Of a DNA stretch of 64,000 bases, positions 10,896-22,126 are shown piece by piece. The DNA is from Monodelphis domestica (Eukaryota > Chordata > Mammalia > Didelphimorphia > Didelphidae). Location of the stretch: the NCBI RefSeq assembly GCF_027887165.1, contig NC_077232.1, positions 5,272,928-5,336,927 of the forward strand. Direction: 5' to 3'. Every line of letters begins with the position of its first letter. The first letter of the stretch is position 1. The position numbers and the translations under genes were made by a program. Under the pieces are notes generated by a model. The model made no database searches and had not been told where the DNA came from. It saw only the letters and a list, made by a program, of their open reading frames with translations.

Positions 10896-11329
10896 GAGGC
10901 AGGGAATTCTTAAGACAGCAGAGGGGCTACTTCCTGGAGTCAGCAGGTCTCCATCACTGGCAGGGATAAAACTTGTTAGGAACATGGATTTAGAGTGGAG
11001 AGAGATCTTAGAAGCCATTACAGAATGGTCTCATTTTACAAATGAGAAAAACTGAGGAAGGAACCTGTCCTGGGTCAAAGCATCTGAGATGGGAGTTGAA
11101 GGAAGGCCCTCGAAGACTTCCTATCCATTGAGCTTTCCACTGGAGCCGTTTCCGCTGGGTGTCCCCCAGACCCAGAATGCTCTCCCTTTTGGCTTCTTGC
11201 AAGAGTTCGTTCCCCAGGAAGCTTTTCTCACTCCCTTTTAATTCGAGTGCCTTCACAGTTGGGCATTTCCGTCGTCCTGCAGAGAGCCTGCGCGCCTGCA
11301 GTTGCTGACAGATTGCCTCTCCCAACAGA

Positions 11330-11432
11330 ATGGGGGTTCTTGAGGGCAGGGATTGTCTTTTGCCTCTTTGTACCCCCAGCCCATTGCATAGTGCCTGGCG
11401 CATAGTTGGTGTTTAATAAATGTTTATCCACT
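11330..11432 (+). repeat. L3/CR1- or L2-like LINE 3' end, plus strand
   Basis: CTTGAGGGCAGGGATTGTC, then ATAGTGCCTGGCGCATAG and TTTAATAAATGTTTA, is the standard 3' terminus of old CR1/L2-clade LINEs. Confidence 0.65.
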
Positions 11433-12145
11433 GTACCCAGTTGTGGAGGAGATTCCTATTCAGCTCCACGAGGCCCTGGAAAACCCTTGAGGTCCCTCTA
11501 GTCTGAGATCCTGCCTCTAGGCCCGGGTTTGCTCTCCCAGGAACCTGGGAAAGAACTGAGAAAGCAGAAGCCCCCATCCGAAGGGTCAGAGTTCAGAGGG
11601 CAGGATGCTCCTGGTCCCCCACTCAAGGCCTCCAAGCTAACTCCCCCAGGGAAAAGAGGGCTAAACTGGCACCTGGGACTGAGAGGGAGGGAGGGAGGGG
11701 AGTCAGTTGTCTGGCTGCCCCATGGGGAGGAGCCGTCCTGGATTTGGAAATGGCTCCTGATGACTGGCTTGGGCCAGGCCACCCTTGGCCGGCCGGCCTC
11801 TGCTGGGGACCGCCTGACTGACAGGGAAGGCTGTGGTCCTGGGCGGGAGGCTGCTTAGATCTCAGGGGGCCTGAGAGAAGAGGAGGAAGGAAAGGGGGCT
11901 GGGCGGGGAGGCCCCTGGAGTCTAAGCACAGGGTCCTCTAATGCAGGGCTCAGGGCCTCCTGCAGGCCTCTATCCGGATTAAGGAGGATACAAAAGGTTG
12001 GAGCCCCAAAGCAGGTGTCACAAATCCATTTACAGAAGGAGAACAAAGCAGAAGGGAGCCCCCAGAGCCCTGCGTGGGGCTGTTCCACCAGAGGGGGATG
12101 GGCCTGGACCCAGGGGGGGTCCATCCAATAGCCAGCATTCCTAAT
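11433..12145. other. Intergenic, nothing recognised
   Basis: No gene, RNA or clear repeat is visible. Confidence 0.4.
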
Positions 12146-12147
12146 GC

Positions 12148-12262
12148 CTGCTTGTGTCTCTCATGAAATCCTCATAACAACCCCAGGAAGTGGGTGCTAT
12201 TATTGTGCCCATTTTACAGATGGGGAAACCTAGGCCCAGGAGGTGACCAGATTAGTCCAGTA
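12148..12262 (-). repeat. MIR-like SINE fragment, minus strand
   Basis: AATCCTCATAACAACCCCAGGAAG, then CCCATTTTACAGATGGGGAAAC, is the antisense core of MIR-type SINEs. Confidence 0.7.
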
Positions 12263-13555
12263 TCACCCAACAGTGACTGCCGGAGGCGGGGGACACCTTC
12301 CGGCACAGGGCCGGATTGCAGTGGCTGTCCCCACTGCTCTCCCCAGCTCCTTCTGCTCTTGCTTCCTTTATTGGCCAGCAGAATGACCACAGCACGCATA
12401 AAAACCGCCCGCCTCAAGGCTGATGAAACCCGATGGCTGTCCGGAGCAAGGCCTGTTCCCTCTACATTGATGCTGAGGAACCTGAGGCTCAGGGTCCAAG
12501 TGTCTCATCCAGGGACGCGGGCAGCACCCTCATGACTCCCCACCCAGGCTGCTGCCGCCAAATGCCACCAAGTTCCTCGTGGCTCTTCCTCCCCCCTCCA
12601 AACCCCCCCATGTCCGTCGCCCCTTCCTTCCCCAGAGATCTGGGCTGAAAGGCAAATGGCCTGAGAAGGGTACCCCAGTGGTTTCAATTCACACTGAAGT
12701 GCAAAAGACTCCTACCCCCTTCTGGGGAGAGCAGGGGGCATCCTCTCTTTTGCTGCTCTATTCCTTCCTCCAGACTCTTTCCTCGTCCCCATAGAGGCCC
12801 CCCTTGAACTAAATCCAGTGAAACAAGAAGCAGCCCTTTCCCAGTCCTCATTCGTGTTCTTCCCTTGTGCACAGGCTAAGGACCGGCCCAAGGGGTCCAC
12901 AGGCATTGGAGGAGTGGAGCTCTCCCTCTGGGCCCTCTCCCTCTCCTTGAACATCCGCAGGGGGCAGGGGGCACCCTTGGGGGGAGGGAGCTGCTCATCC
13001 ATCTTTGTGGGCCCCCTCGCACCTAGGCAGTGGCCACACCACAGTGCAGGCCTCAGACCTGATGGGAGCTGGCCCGATGTCCATCCCAAGCACGGGAGCA
13101 TCGTGAGCTTCTGCCGGGCTCAGCGGCTGGTCTCGGTCTTTCTCAAGGGATCCTGCACTACGTACGTGTCCAGGGGCCCGGGGATGCCCGCTAGACTGGA
13201 AGGCTCTTGAGGGCAAGGTCTCCGCCGGCCCAGTGCTCAAATAGACAAGCGCTCTAACCGAGCTGAGCTGAATGGGGACAAGAGAGAGAAAGACGGATGG
13301 ATATCGTCGGCCCAGTTTAACTTCGAAACATGAACTTGACCCAATTGGAAAAGCAAGACTTTGGACCTTCCCAGGTACAGGGGCAGGTTCAGAAGACTCG
13401 GAACAAGTGGCGTTCTTTGGCTTTGGTTTTGTTAAGAATTTGTGTACTAGAATCCGAGTGTTTTCCAATTGAGCCTAAATGCAAATTGTTCGAGTTTAGA
13501 ATTTCATTTAAAGATTCAGTCACATTAGAGTTGACTCTTTTTCTCCTGGAAATGT
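12263..13555. other. Intergenic, nothing recognised
   Basis: No supported gene. A scrap near 13200-13240 (CTCTTGAGGGCAAGGTCTCC) may be an old LINE 3' end. Confidence 0.35.
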
Positions 13556-14055
13556 TAAGTTCTGAAGGAGGAGAAAGAAAAGGAGGAGAAGAAAAAAAGA
13601 AGAATGAGTAGAAGGAGAGGGAAGAGGAAAAGAGCAAGAGGAGAGAAATGGAAAAAGAGGAGGAGGAGGAGAGAAAGAGTGGAAGAGAAATGAAAAAAAG
13701 TAGAGGGCAGCTCCATGACTCATGGATGGAGAGCCAGGTCTGGAGCCAGGAGATCCTGGGTTCCAATCTGGATTCAGATACTTTCTGACTGTGTGACCCT
13801 GATCAAGTCACACAACCCTAAATGCTCAGCTCTTCCTGTTCTTTTGCCTTGGAAATGATTCTTACAATGGAGTCTAAGACAGAAGGGAAGGGTTTAAAAG
13901 AATAAGGATAATTAGAAAGAGGGAGGATAGTGAAGGGAAAGAAATATATGAGTAGGAAAGAAGATGAGAAGGAAAGGAAGAGGGAAATGGAAGGGAAAGT
14001 AGTAGGAGAGGGGAAAAGAAGACATGGGGGAGGAGGAGGAGGGAGAGAAGGCTCC
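13556..14055 (+). repeat. Polypurine (GGAGAA)n tract split by a SINE
   Basis: GA-rich low-complexity DNA at 13556-13700 resumes at 13906-14055. Between them is the SINE annotated separately. Here the purines are on the plus strand, opposite to the tracts at 2-7 kb. Confidence 0.8.
13702..13905 (+). repeat. Marsupial CORE-SINE inside a GA tract
   Basis: GATCCTGGGTTCCAATCTGG, GACTGTGTGACCCTGATCAAG and ACAGAAGGGAAGGGTTTAAA give a near-complete plus-strand copy. Confidence 0.82.
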
Positions 14056-14539
14056 CCATGCACACATGGCTGTATTTTCCTTTGTTCTGATAAATCTGAA
14101 AGAAGCCAATGCTTGTGGCCAGACTTCTCCTGAACAAAACCAACCAACTCAAATGGGCACCAAAGGAAGAGTGCTTCTCCAAGGTCCTGTCCAAGAGAGC
14201 ACCGAGCTGTTTGTGGGCTGTGATCTGAACTGTGCCCACTCAGCTGTGACGTTCAGGAGCCAGAATGCCACCAAGGAGAGGTGCCAGGGGTGTCCTCCAT
14301 GTATATGGCAGTCACGGCTCTGAACACCCAAAGGGTGGGGAGTGTCATAGTCCTAAGGAATGAGCAGGTGGGGCAAAGCTAAAGACAACGTCCCCCCGAA
14401 ATCAGCATTTGTCTGGAAGGCGAGCAATGTAATGAGGTGGGCTGACCTATGGGGAGCAGTCCTGGAAGTCCAGACAGCCATCCCCTGCCCGGCTGCTCAG
14501 GCCAGGAGGGAGAGAAGAGGAAGATCTTGGGCAATGTCC

Positions 14540-14892
14540 TGTAAAAAATAGACTCGAATACAGGACTACAATCCCCATGATTGCTCCACTTCCCCAGAAT
14601 GCCTTGTAATCTCACCTGGGCTGAGATCGAGAAGGTATTTAAGCTGATTCAAAGGCTTTTGAGGGGCTCTCCCTCTCTTGGATGTCCATTTGGGGCAGAT
14701 GTGGCGTTTTTTCATAATGGAGGTGAGGTTGTGTCTAGGCCACTCTATGGCCTGGACACGTGTTTCTTATCCTGTATTTTCTTTAATCCTTAATCTTCAA
14801 TAAACCTCAAAAAAATATAATACTCCTTGCAGAGAGAAACTAATTTCTACCTGCCTCAGTCTCCCCATATTCCCTAAATTTTAATCTTTACA
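14540..14892 (+). mobile_element. Solo LTR of a small class I-like endogenous retrovirus
   Basis: A 353-bp block begins TGTAAA and ends TTTACA, inverted termini as expected of an LTR, and is flanked by GTCC on both sides (14536-14539 and 14893-14896), a 4-bp target duplication. Inside are a TATA-like GGTATTTAAG near 14635 and AATAAA at 14799, in the right order for U3-R-U5. A related copy in the opposite orientation lies at about 59035-59405. No internal genes are present. Family name unknown to me. Confidence 0.75.
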
Positions 14893-15216
14893 GTCCTCAA
14901 ATGTCCTCAGGGAAGAATGAGGCAAGAGCTGAAGGAGAAGGAATAGAGAGATGGAAAGGACGGATGACAAAGTTGGGAAAAACTCATCTGGTGAATGGGA
15001 GAGCGAATCCATCAGGACAGTGTAAAGCACTGCCTTACTCCAGTTGAGATTATTTAATGCAAATTCATAGTGGATCTATTTTGAGAAAAGTCTAGAGAGG
15101 TAGGTGTGATACCATACCGAGGAGGGCCACATCCCTAGCAAGTGTCTGAACTGGATTTGAACTCAGATCCGCTCGAATTCAAGGCTGCAGACTGTTTTCT
15201 TTAAGAATTTGTGTTT

Positions 15217-15495
15217 TACACCGAAGAAAAACAACTGCTTGTACATGGATCCAAGGGCTATGGTTGGGTATGGAGACTCTGAATGAACATCCTAGTGCAA
15301 ACAACAACATGGAAATAGGTTCTGATCAAGGACACAAGTAAAACCCAATGAAATTGCGTGTTGGCTTCCGGAAGGGTCGATGGAGGGGAGGAAGGGAAAT
15401 AATGTGATTCTAGTAACCAAGGAATAATGCTCTAAATTGACTAAATGAACTAATTCAAATAGAAAAAAAACCCCATAATGAACATGAAAAAAAAA
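15217..15495 (+). repeat. L1 3'-end fragment, plus strand, with perfect 14-bp target duplication
   Basis: ATAGGTTCTGATCAAGGACAC, AAACCCAATGAAATTGCG and a terminal poly(A) mark an L1 3' end. The direct repeat AAGAATTTGTGTTT occurs at 15203-15216 and 15496-15509. Confidence 0.85.
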
Positions 15496-15529
15496 AAGAA
15501 TTTGTGTTTCATCATGGTGCACTGGGAAG

Positions 15530-16125
15530 TCCTATGGATGTTAGGAGAGCTGTTTTGGTGGCTGTGACTGTTTCAATCAGACAAGTGGTGGGGAGGAGAG
15601 AGATTACGGACTTGAGGAAGGAGTCAAGGGAGACTCCAAAATTAGGAATCTGGGAAACTGGGAAGATGATGGCGCTTTCAACAGAAATGGGTTTGTTTGG
15701 AGGAGGGAAGGGCTTAAGAACAATGAATCTTACTTTGGGCATAGAGTTTGAGCTGTTCATGGCGCATCCAACAGGTGAGTGACTCCAGTTCTAGAAAGGC
15801 TCTTTGTAAAAGACAAGAATTGCTCCCAAGGGGGAAGATAAGATAGATCACCAAGAAAGAGAAGAGATCCTTGGAGGAGACTCACAATTATGGGGAAAGA
15901 CGTGGGAAAATGACAGAAGAGGAACAGTCAAAGTGAAGGGAGGCTAATGGAGAAAAGAGGGTCCAAAGAGCCAAGGAAGGACAGAGGGTCAGGAGTGGGG
16001 CATGGCCAGTCAACAGTGTCAAAAGCTGAGCAAAGTTAAGGAGAAAGAGGACCACAAATGACCGCCATGTCAATGGGCACAAATGATCAGAAGAGTCAAA
16101 CTAAGAGGTTAAAACAGTGGAAGGA
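15530..16125 (-). repeat. CR1/L3-like LINE ORF2 remnant, minus strand
   Basis: In reverse this reads like the reverse-transcriptase part of CR1/L3 LINEs. The plus strand shows GAAGGAGTCAAGGGAGACTCC, GTCAACAGTGTCAAAAGCTGAG and GAGGACCACAAATGACC, the antisense of conserved RT segments also seen sense-oriented near 47950-48330. Confidence 0.65.
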
Positions 16126-16229
16126 GGTGTGAGGGGGTAAAGGCTCTTTCCTAGAGCATCAGTGAAATGGAGGTGATACAGAATATAGGATGACTGAAAG
16201 GGATGGATGGCTGGGTCAAGTGATAGTTT

Positions 16230-16495
16230 TTTAAAGATAAAAGATTCCTCAGCAGGGATATAGACCACCACAAAGTCCCAGACCTGGAACAGACCTTGGA
16301 GGAACCTGGTTTGACCTGGACCTGAACAAGAATCCCTTTGGCACCATCCCCAACCAGTGATCCTCCAGCTTCTATTTGGAGACCTCCACCACTCCCAGGC
16401 AGCCATGACAACTTTTGTTGCCGAGTTTTTCTTTGAATGGAAGAAAACTATCTCCACTAATTCCCCAGTTAGGTCCCTCCAAAGATTTGAAATGA
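16230..16495 (+). repeat. Old interspersed repeat of unnamed type
   Basis: ACCTGAACAAGAATCCCTTTGG, CCATCCCCAACCAGTGATCC and AGCTTCTATTTGGAGACCTCCA match a motif order that recurs near 50945-51200 and, antisense, at 56730-57230. I recognise it as a dispersed ancient repeat but cannot name it. Confidence 0.5.
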
Positions 16496-16764
16496 AAAAA
16501 TCTTTTGTTGGGTAGCAGATGTATAAATCGAGTCTAACATAAACTCAATCATATGCTTATTGCTCACAAAAAATACTGTGTTCACAAGGAGGTTTTAAAG
16601 AAAATTTCAAATGGAAATATTCTAAAAATAAAATAATTTTGAGGTTCTTCCAGCAGTCAGTCTTTAAATAATACAATTCCAAAAGGTCTGGTTAAACAAT
16701 TATTCGTGTGATTACCATAGCCTAGCTATTTAAGTTCTTTCTTTTAATTACTCTAGTCCCTTTC

Positions 16765-17515
16765 ATTAACACATTGTTGGAAGAGTTGTGAACTGATCCA
16801 ACCCTTCTGGAGGACAATTTGGAACTATGGCCAAAGAGCTGTAAAACTGTAAACCCTTTGATGCTGTAATAACATTGCTGGGTCTAGATCCCAAAGAGAT
16901 CATAATAAAGGGGAAAGGACCCTCTTGTACAAAAATATTGATAGCTGCTTGTTTTGTGTTAGCATAGAATTGGAAACTAGAGGGATGTCCCTCCACTGGG
17001 GAAGGGCTGAACACATTGTGGTATCTGACAGTGGGGGAATACTATCCGACTACAAGGAATGATGAGCAGGTGATTTCAGAAAGAGCTGGAAAGACCTCTA
17101 GAAACGGATGCAGAGTGACATAAGCAGAACCAGGAGAACAGCGAGCACAGTAACTGGTATGGTGGGATGACCAAAGGTCAGCTACTAACAGCAATGTAAT
17201 GATCCAGGACATTCTGAGGACTTATGAAAAAAAAGGCTAACCACCTCCAGAGGAAGGACGGTTGGAGCAGAAATGTAGATGAAAACATGTGATTTAACCC
17301 TTGTGTATTTGGGTAGATGTTTGGGGGTTTTGGTTCTTAAGATTATTTGCTTACAAAAATGAATAATATGGAAACGTTTTGTGTGATAATACATGTATAA
17401 TCCAGATTGAATTGCTTGTCAGTTGGGGTCGGGGAGAAGAAGGAAGGGAGACAATAGGGATCATATAACTTTGAAAAATTTATGTGGAAATTTGTAATTA
17501 AAATAAAAAAATTTA
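16765..17515 (+). repeat. 5'-truncated L1, plus strand
   Basis: Sense L1 3' end: ACATTGTTGGAAGAGTTGTG, CTGGAGGACAATTTGGAACT, GACATAAGCAGAACCAGGAG, then a 3' UTR ending in AAAATAAAAAAATTTAAT. The 270 bp before it (16496-16764) are AT-rich and unassigned. Confidence 0.8.
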
Positions 17516-17594
17516 ATAGGCTGGAGGATGTCTCAAGGGAGGCAACCAGGATGTTGAAGAGAGCTATCATACCCTAAAGACTGAAGGTTGAAGG

Positions 17595-17835
17595 GATTTT
17601 GAAAAGCAGTTGGGTGGTAGTAGAGTGTGGAGTCAGGAAGACCCGAGTTCAAATCCTGCCCCAGATCCTTACACTGTGTAACTCAGAGAGAATCTTTGCA
17701 CATCTGACTGTCTCAAGTTTCCTCATTTATAAAGTGAGGATTGTACCTCCCTCAGAGGGTTGTTGTAAGGATCAAATGAGATAACATGTAAAGCTTTGTG
17801 AACTTCATAGTGCTATATAAATGTTATTATAATAT
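17595..17835 (+). repeat. CORE-SINE, near full length, plus strand
   Basis: GAGTCAGGAAGACCCGAGTTC, then CTCATTTATAAAGTGAGGATT, AGGGTTGTTGTAAGGATCAAATGAG and GTGCTATATAAATG trace a complete MIR-like marsupial SINE. Confidence 0.8.
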
Positions 17836-18149
17836 TTTGGCTTGGATAAGACTTGTGGAGGGAAGGGAAGTGAGGGAAATACAATCACTGATCTTTAAAG
17901 GCTTCCAAGTATTAGACTGGCCCTTTTTAGCCATAGAGAGCAGAGCGAGAAGCCCAGGCAGAAATTGTGACAAGATCCATTTAGACTTAGGGAAAGAGTT
18001 CCTAAAAATCAGTTATCACAAACTGAGACATGGTGGCTTTTCCCTCATTGGAGGCTGAGCGAAGGGCTAATGACCCCTTGGAAGGAACCTGGTAGAGGGG
18101 ACGCCCACATCATGCCTAGCGTCAAAGAAAATGAGTAATGTTAACATTG

Positions 18150-18250
18150 TATGGAGTGGCAGATAAAGCACCAGTTCTGGAGTCAGGAGGACCTCAGTGC
18201 GAAACTGACCTGAGATACTTCCTGTGTGACCCTGGGCAAGTCACTTATTG
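18150..18250 (+). repeat. CORE-SINE fragment, plus strand
   Basis: TCTGGAGTCAGGAGGACCTC and GTGTGACCCTGGGCAAGTC are recognisable; the tail is replaced by a short tandem duplication. Confidence 0.7.
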
Positions 18251-18251
18251 A

Positions 18252-18306
18252 ATTTAACACTGACCTAATATCCAAACATTTAACACTGACCTAATATCCA
18301 AACATT
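18252..18306. repeat. Two-copy tandem duplication, ~27-bp unit
   Basis: The unit ATTTAACACTGACCTAATAT, continuing with CCAAAC, is present twice in a row without change, directly after the SINE fragment. Confidence 0.9.
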
Positions 18307-18384
18307 TCTAACTTAGAGAGACGCTTAATTGGCAGCCTTCCAACATGACTGTCTCATGCCATTTCATGTAATATTTATGACTTT

Positions 18385-18583
18385 ATTAAAAAAAAACACC
18401 TTATTTTCCATTTTAGAATTAAATAAGGTGTATTGGTTCCACAGCAGAAGAGGGGTAAGGGGTAGGGAATGAGGGTTAAGTGACTTACCCAGGGTCACAC
18501 AGCTAGAGAAGTCTGAGGTCAGATGTGAGCTGAAGACCTCCAGTCTCTAGACCTGGCCCTCTGGCCACTGAGCTGCCTAGTAG
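18385..18583 (-). repeat. Marsupial CORE-SINE, minus strand
   Basis: AAAAAACACCTTATTTTCC, GGTGTATTGGTTCC, GTGACTTACCCAGGGTCACA and CCACTGAGCTGCC give an antisense copy. Confidence 0.82.
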
Positions 18584-18748
18584 GCCTCTATTCATAAGAT
18601 CCTTGAACAAAGACTAGATCAAAATATCCCAGACTAACTGAGGAGCACACCATTCAGAGACCTAGTCAGAGGAATAGACACAATAGCTTTTCTTAAGGAA
18701 AAAAGTTGGCTAATAGCTCTAAGCAGTTCCTGGGGGTGGAGATTGAGG

Positions 18749-18866
18749 AAAACAAGCCCTTAAAGCTCATCCTTCTTTTTTCCGAGGCTCAGTGCCATCA
18801 CCAGAAAACAAGCCCTTAAAGCCCGAGTTGTGGTTCACCCTTCTTTTTCCGAGGGTCACTGCCATC
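18749..18866. repeat. Imperfect two-copy tandem repeat, ~50-60 bp
   Basis: AAAACAAGCCCTTAAAGC is followed by CCTTCTTTTTTCCGAGG and CACTGCCATC-like words in both copies; the second copy carries a few extra bases. Confidence 0.8.
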
Positions 18867-18869
18867 GGG

Positions 18870-20060
18870 GGATCTCTGGCCAGGAGGCAGGGTGGCACAA
18901 AGTCTCTCTCTCCCGTCCAAAGTCCAGTGGAGAGACAAATGTCAAGATGCCAGGGATGCTCTGGCTGCCCTTGGCGTTTCCAACACTTCACTGCCCATTC
19001 CACCAGAGGAATCCACAAGCTTGGGGTAGGTGTCCCGCCCCCAAGTCCCTGACGGAGGCCTGTGGGTGACCCTCAAGGGCCACCTGCCAAGACAGGGTGG
19101 TCACTGAGCATGCCGCCACTTCTTGAGAGGTGGACCCAAAGGGAGGACGAGCAGCCTGGAGTAGGGCTAGCGAGCCTCCCTGAACACCCTGTGGGTTACC
19201 TCGGGCTCCATCAGGCCCAGAGTTCTTTGTGCCTGGCCTGAAACAGCAGGAATTCTGAAAGAGATGAGGAGCCAAGATAACTCCCAGGAGTTTTAGGAGG
19301 AGCATCCTTACCCGGGAACTCCTGGCGGGTGGGGGAAACCAGACAGATGGAATCTCTGCGAGATACAAAAGTCCTGATAAAAGGGGGAATTGCTAAATTC
19401 TCATTACCGGTAAAGTTCACACATTTTATGGCTAAGACCCAGGAAACAATTAGTGGAGGAGAGAGGAGATGGCCCTGCTGCCCCCAGGCCAGGTGTGCCT
19501 TTGCATATGCTAACTCCAAGGGTGTCTGAGATGCTAATTAGGAATGCTGATGAATACCTGTCTCCCCCCTCCCCCCAGCCCACTGTCAATTGCAAATTCA
19601 GGCCTGGCCAATGAGGAGATTTTAAGAATTTGAAAATTATCCCCCAAATGAATTAGAACTGGGTAATTCATGAGCTTTTTTGATATTGGCACAAGGAAAT
19701 GGATTCCGCCATAATCTCCTCTTTGGCTGAATCTTTGCTTTTGCTGTGATTCAGGGTGGCAACATTTTTTTTCCTGGTGAATTCATTCCTTTGGAATCCC
19801 TTCAGGGCATATGCCAGGAGGGAACTTTAGAACCTCAGAACCGAGAAAGTCAGGGCTGGGAGGGACCTTTTGGAAGGCTGAGAGGCCCTCCGAGCAGGAA
19901 ATGTCAAGGCTGGGAAGAGCCTTAGGACAATGGATGTTACCCCTGGAAGGGACAGGCCTAGGAAAGTACCTAGAACATTGTGCCAGGGCTAGGAGGGGCC
20001 TTAGAACAGGGAAGAGCCCAGAGGGACCTCCAGATGAGTTTTCCTTTATTAAGACTACTG
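18870..20060. other. Non-repetitive intergenic DNA; possible conserved non-coding element at 19380-19800
   Basis: No SINE or LINE is recognised here. The section 19380-19800 is AT-richer than its flanks and holds homeodomain-type cores (GCTAATTAGG near 19535, GAATTAGAAC and GGTAATTCATGA near 19650-19675) and CCAAT. This is only a candidate regulatory element; no conservation data are available. Confidence 0.35.
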
Positions 20061-20099
20061 AAATGGGCGAGTAGGATGAATAAGCAAATGGTTTGTACT

Positions 20100-20570
20100 C
20101 TTGATGGTTTCATCATTTAGTATATTACTCACCAATTAGGCTTCAGGCCTGTGTAGAAGCAGCTTACAAGGTTAAACACTATCTGACTTTGGTTGTAAAA
20201 CAGTAACATGCTTATTTATATTAAGGTAAAGAGAAATGAGGAGGCCCAGGGAAAAGGGGTCCCGAAGCTTAATAATCTTGTTGATTATTGGCCCAAAGAG
20301 ACTCCGGTCTATCTGCAGGTATGACAAAGGCGGGAGGCTCTTTTGGCTCCTTCCTGGCTCTCTGAGAGAAGTACAGGGAGTAAATTTAAAGATTCCTCCG
20401 GTACTTCCAATGATAAGGAACCATCTGGGGAGCAAGTTATTGTGGCTCTGAGTTTGCACAGAAGGTCCCTCCCCAGCAAATTTAGAGGGGAGTCAGACAT
20501 CAAAAGGAAGGAGTGCTGTACCTCTAGGGGTCCTACAGACACCACTCTAGGGGGAAGTCTTTTTTAACTC
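20100..20570 (-). mobile_element. Endogenous retrovirus fragment (protease region), broken
   Basis: On the minus strand the translation near 20440-20490 contains the LLGRDLL segment typical of gammaretrovirus-like proteases. The fragment is short, isolated and broken, with no LTR recognised beside it. It is an old fossil of a class I-type element. Confidence 0.6.
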
Positions 20571-20694
20571 TTTGGGGTATAAAGTTCAGGGGTGTCTCCC
20601 TAAAGTAGAATATTTGGGGTTCATCCTGACTGTGGGTGCTCGCTATATTTCTCCAAAACAAATTGTTTCTCATGGCACAAAAACATCTCATATA

Positions 20695-21260
20695 TTTAAA
20701 CACTAATTTGTTTTTCTTTTTTAATTCAATTTTATTCTCAGGTCCACATTTTCTCCTCATCCCCCCTACCCCATTCAAGAAAGCAAAAAACCCCAAACCT
20801 GTTACAAACATATATAGTCAAGCAAAACAAATTCTTATACTGGCCATATTGAAAAAAATGTCTGTCTGCACTCTAAATCCAACACGTCTAGAGGTGGATG
20901 GCACATTTCATCATATATGGTACATTCGTTCAGCTCCCAAGTGACTTAAGTCTCTAATTCTTTGCTACTACAAAAAAATGCTCCCACCTTTGGGTCCTTT
21001 CCCTCCTTCATTGATCTCTTTGGAGCACAGGACTAGCAGCTGTTGCTGGGTAAAAGCGTATTCAGTTTAATAACTTTGGAGGCATAATTCCAGGTCATTT
21101 TCCAGGAGGGCCAGATTATGTCAACTGCTCCACCACCAGCACATCCATGTGTCTGATTTCCCAGAGCCCTTCTAGGGTGTCAATGATCTGGCTTTTCTTT
21201 TTTCTGATGTCTGGTTGTTCCTATGGACAAATGTCTTAACACTGCTGATGATTTCTACCA
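20695..21260 (-). repeat. Old L1 3' end, minus strand
   Basis: Antisense features: TTCAATTTTATTCTCAGGTCC, a C-rich CATCCCCCCTACCCCATTC, and further right CTCCACCACCAGCACATCC in the position of the conserved antisense L1 ORF2 end. Similar to the copy at 63240-63680 but more diverged. Confidence 0.65.
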
Positions 21261-21904
21261 AGTTAGATCCTCCTCTTTTACTCTTCCTTAAACAATAAAA
21301 GGGTTTCACTTGTGACATTTAGCATTTCAGATTCCTAAAGACCCTGTCCATCAGATTTGTCCTCTGTGTGAACTGCATGAGGGAAAAGGAAAGTAGCAGT
21401 TAAGAGGTTTTATACCCATCAGTATCTGTGATTCTTGTCTCTTAAGCCTCTACTGCTATAGCCTGAAGTATCTATCTTTATTCTGTTGTTGCCAAGCTCC
21501 TTGCATTCATTCTCTTGCCTAGGATTTTTGCTCCATTTCTTGAGAAGAGTACTTTAGATTTTAAAGATCACACTGCAAGACTGTATGTTCCAACCTGCTT
21601 TTTTCCTTCTTTCCCATTAAATTCCGTTATAAAGATCTTACTCTGAAAGTGTCCTCTGCCCATTGTTGTTTTGCAGACTGTCCCTCCCCATCTTCTCCAG
21701 GTTAGAAGCAAGAGTTAGTTAGTCAGTATGGGAATGCTCCATGTCTAACCAGGAGTTTGCCCCTCTTTAGGCAGCCTTGTGGTCCATCTTCTCACCCAGG
21801 GGGCTCAATATTTTTATACCCAATTTGGTGAGTAATCCCAATCAGAACCCAGCTGTCATTCTCCTCCATGGCTGAGACCTTGCCCGATGCTGCTCCTGGT
21901 TTAA
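21261..21904. other. Intergenic, nothing recognised
   Basis: AT-rich DNA of uncertain origin, possibly more eroded LINE sequence. Confidence 0.35.
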
Positions 21905-22108
21905 TAACATTTTAAAAAACTCTTTTACCTTCTGTCTTAGAATCAATGCTGTGTATAGATTACAAGGCAGAAGAGAGGTATGCTAGGCAGTGGGTCTTAC
22001 GATTTGCCCAGAGTCACTCAGCTGGGAAGTGTCTGAGGCCAGATCTGAAGCTAGGATCTCCAGGCATCAGGCCTGGCTCTCAATCCCCTGGGCCACCTTG
22101 CTGCCCCA
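21905..22108 (-). repeat. Marsupial CORE-SINE, minus strand (first of a pair)
   Basis: ACCTTCTGTCTTAGAATCAATG, TTGCCCAGAGTCACTCAGCTGG and GGGCCACCTTGCTGCCCC give an almost complete antisense copy. Confidence 0.85.
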
Positions 22109-22126
22109 CATAGTAGGCCCTTTTGT

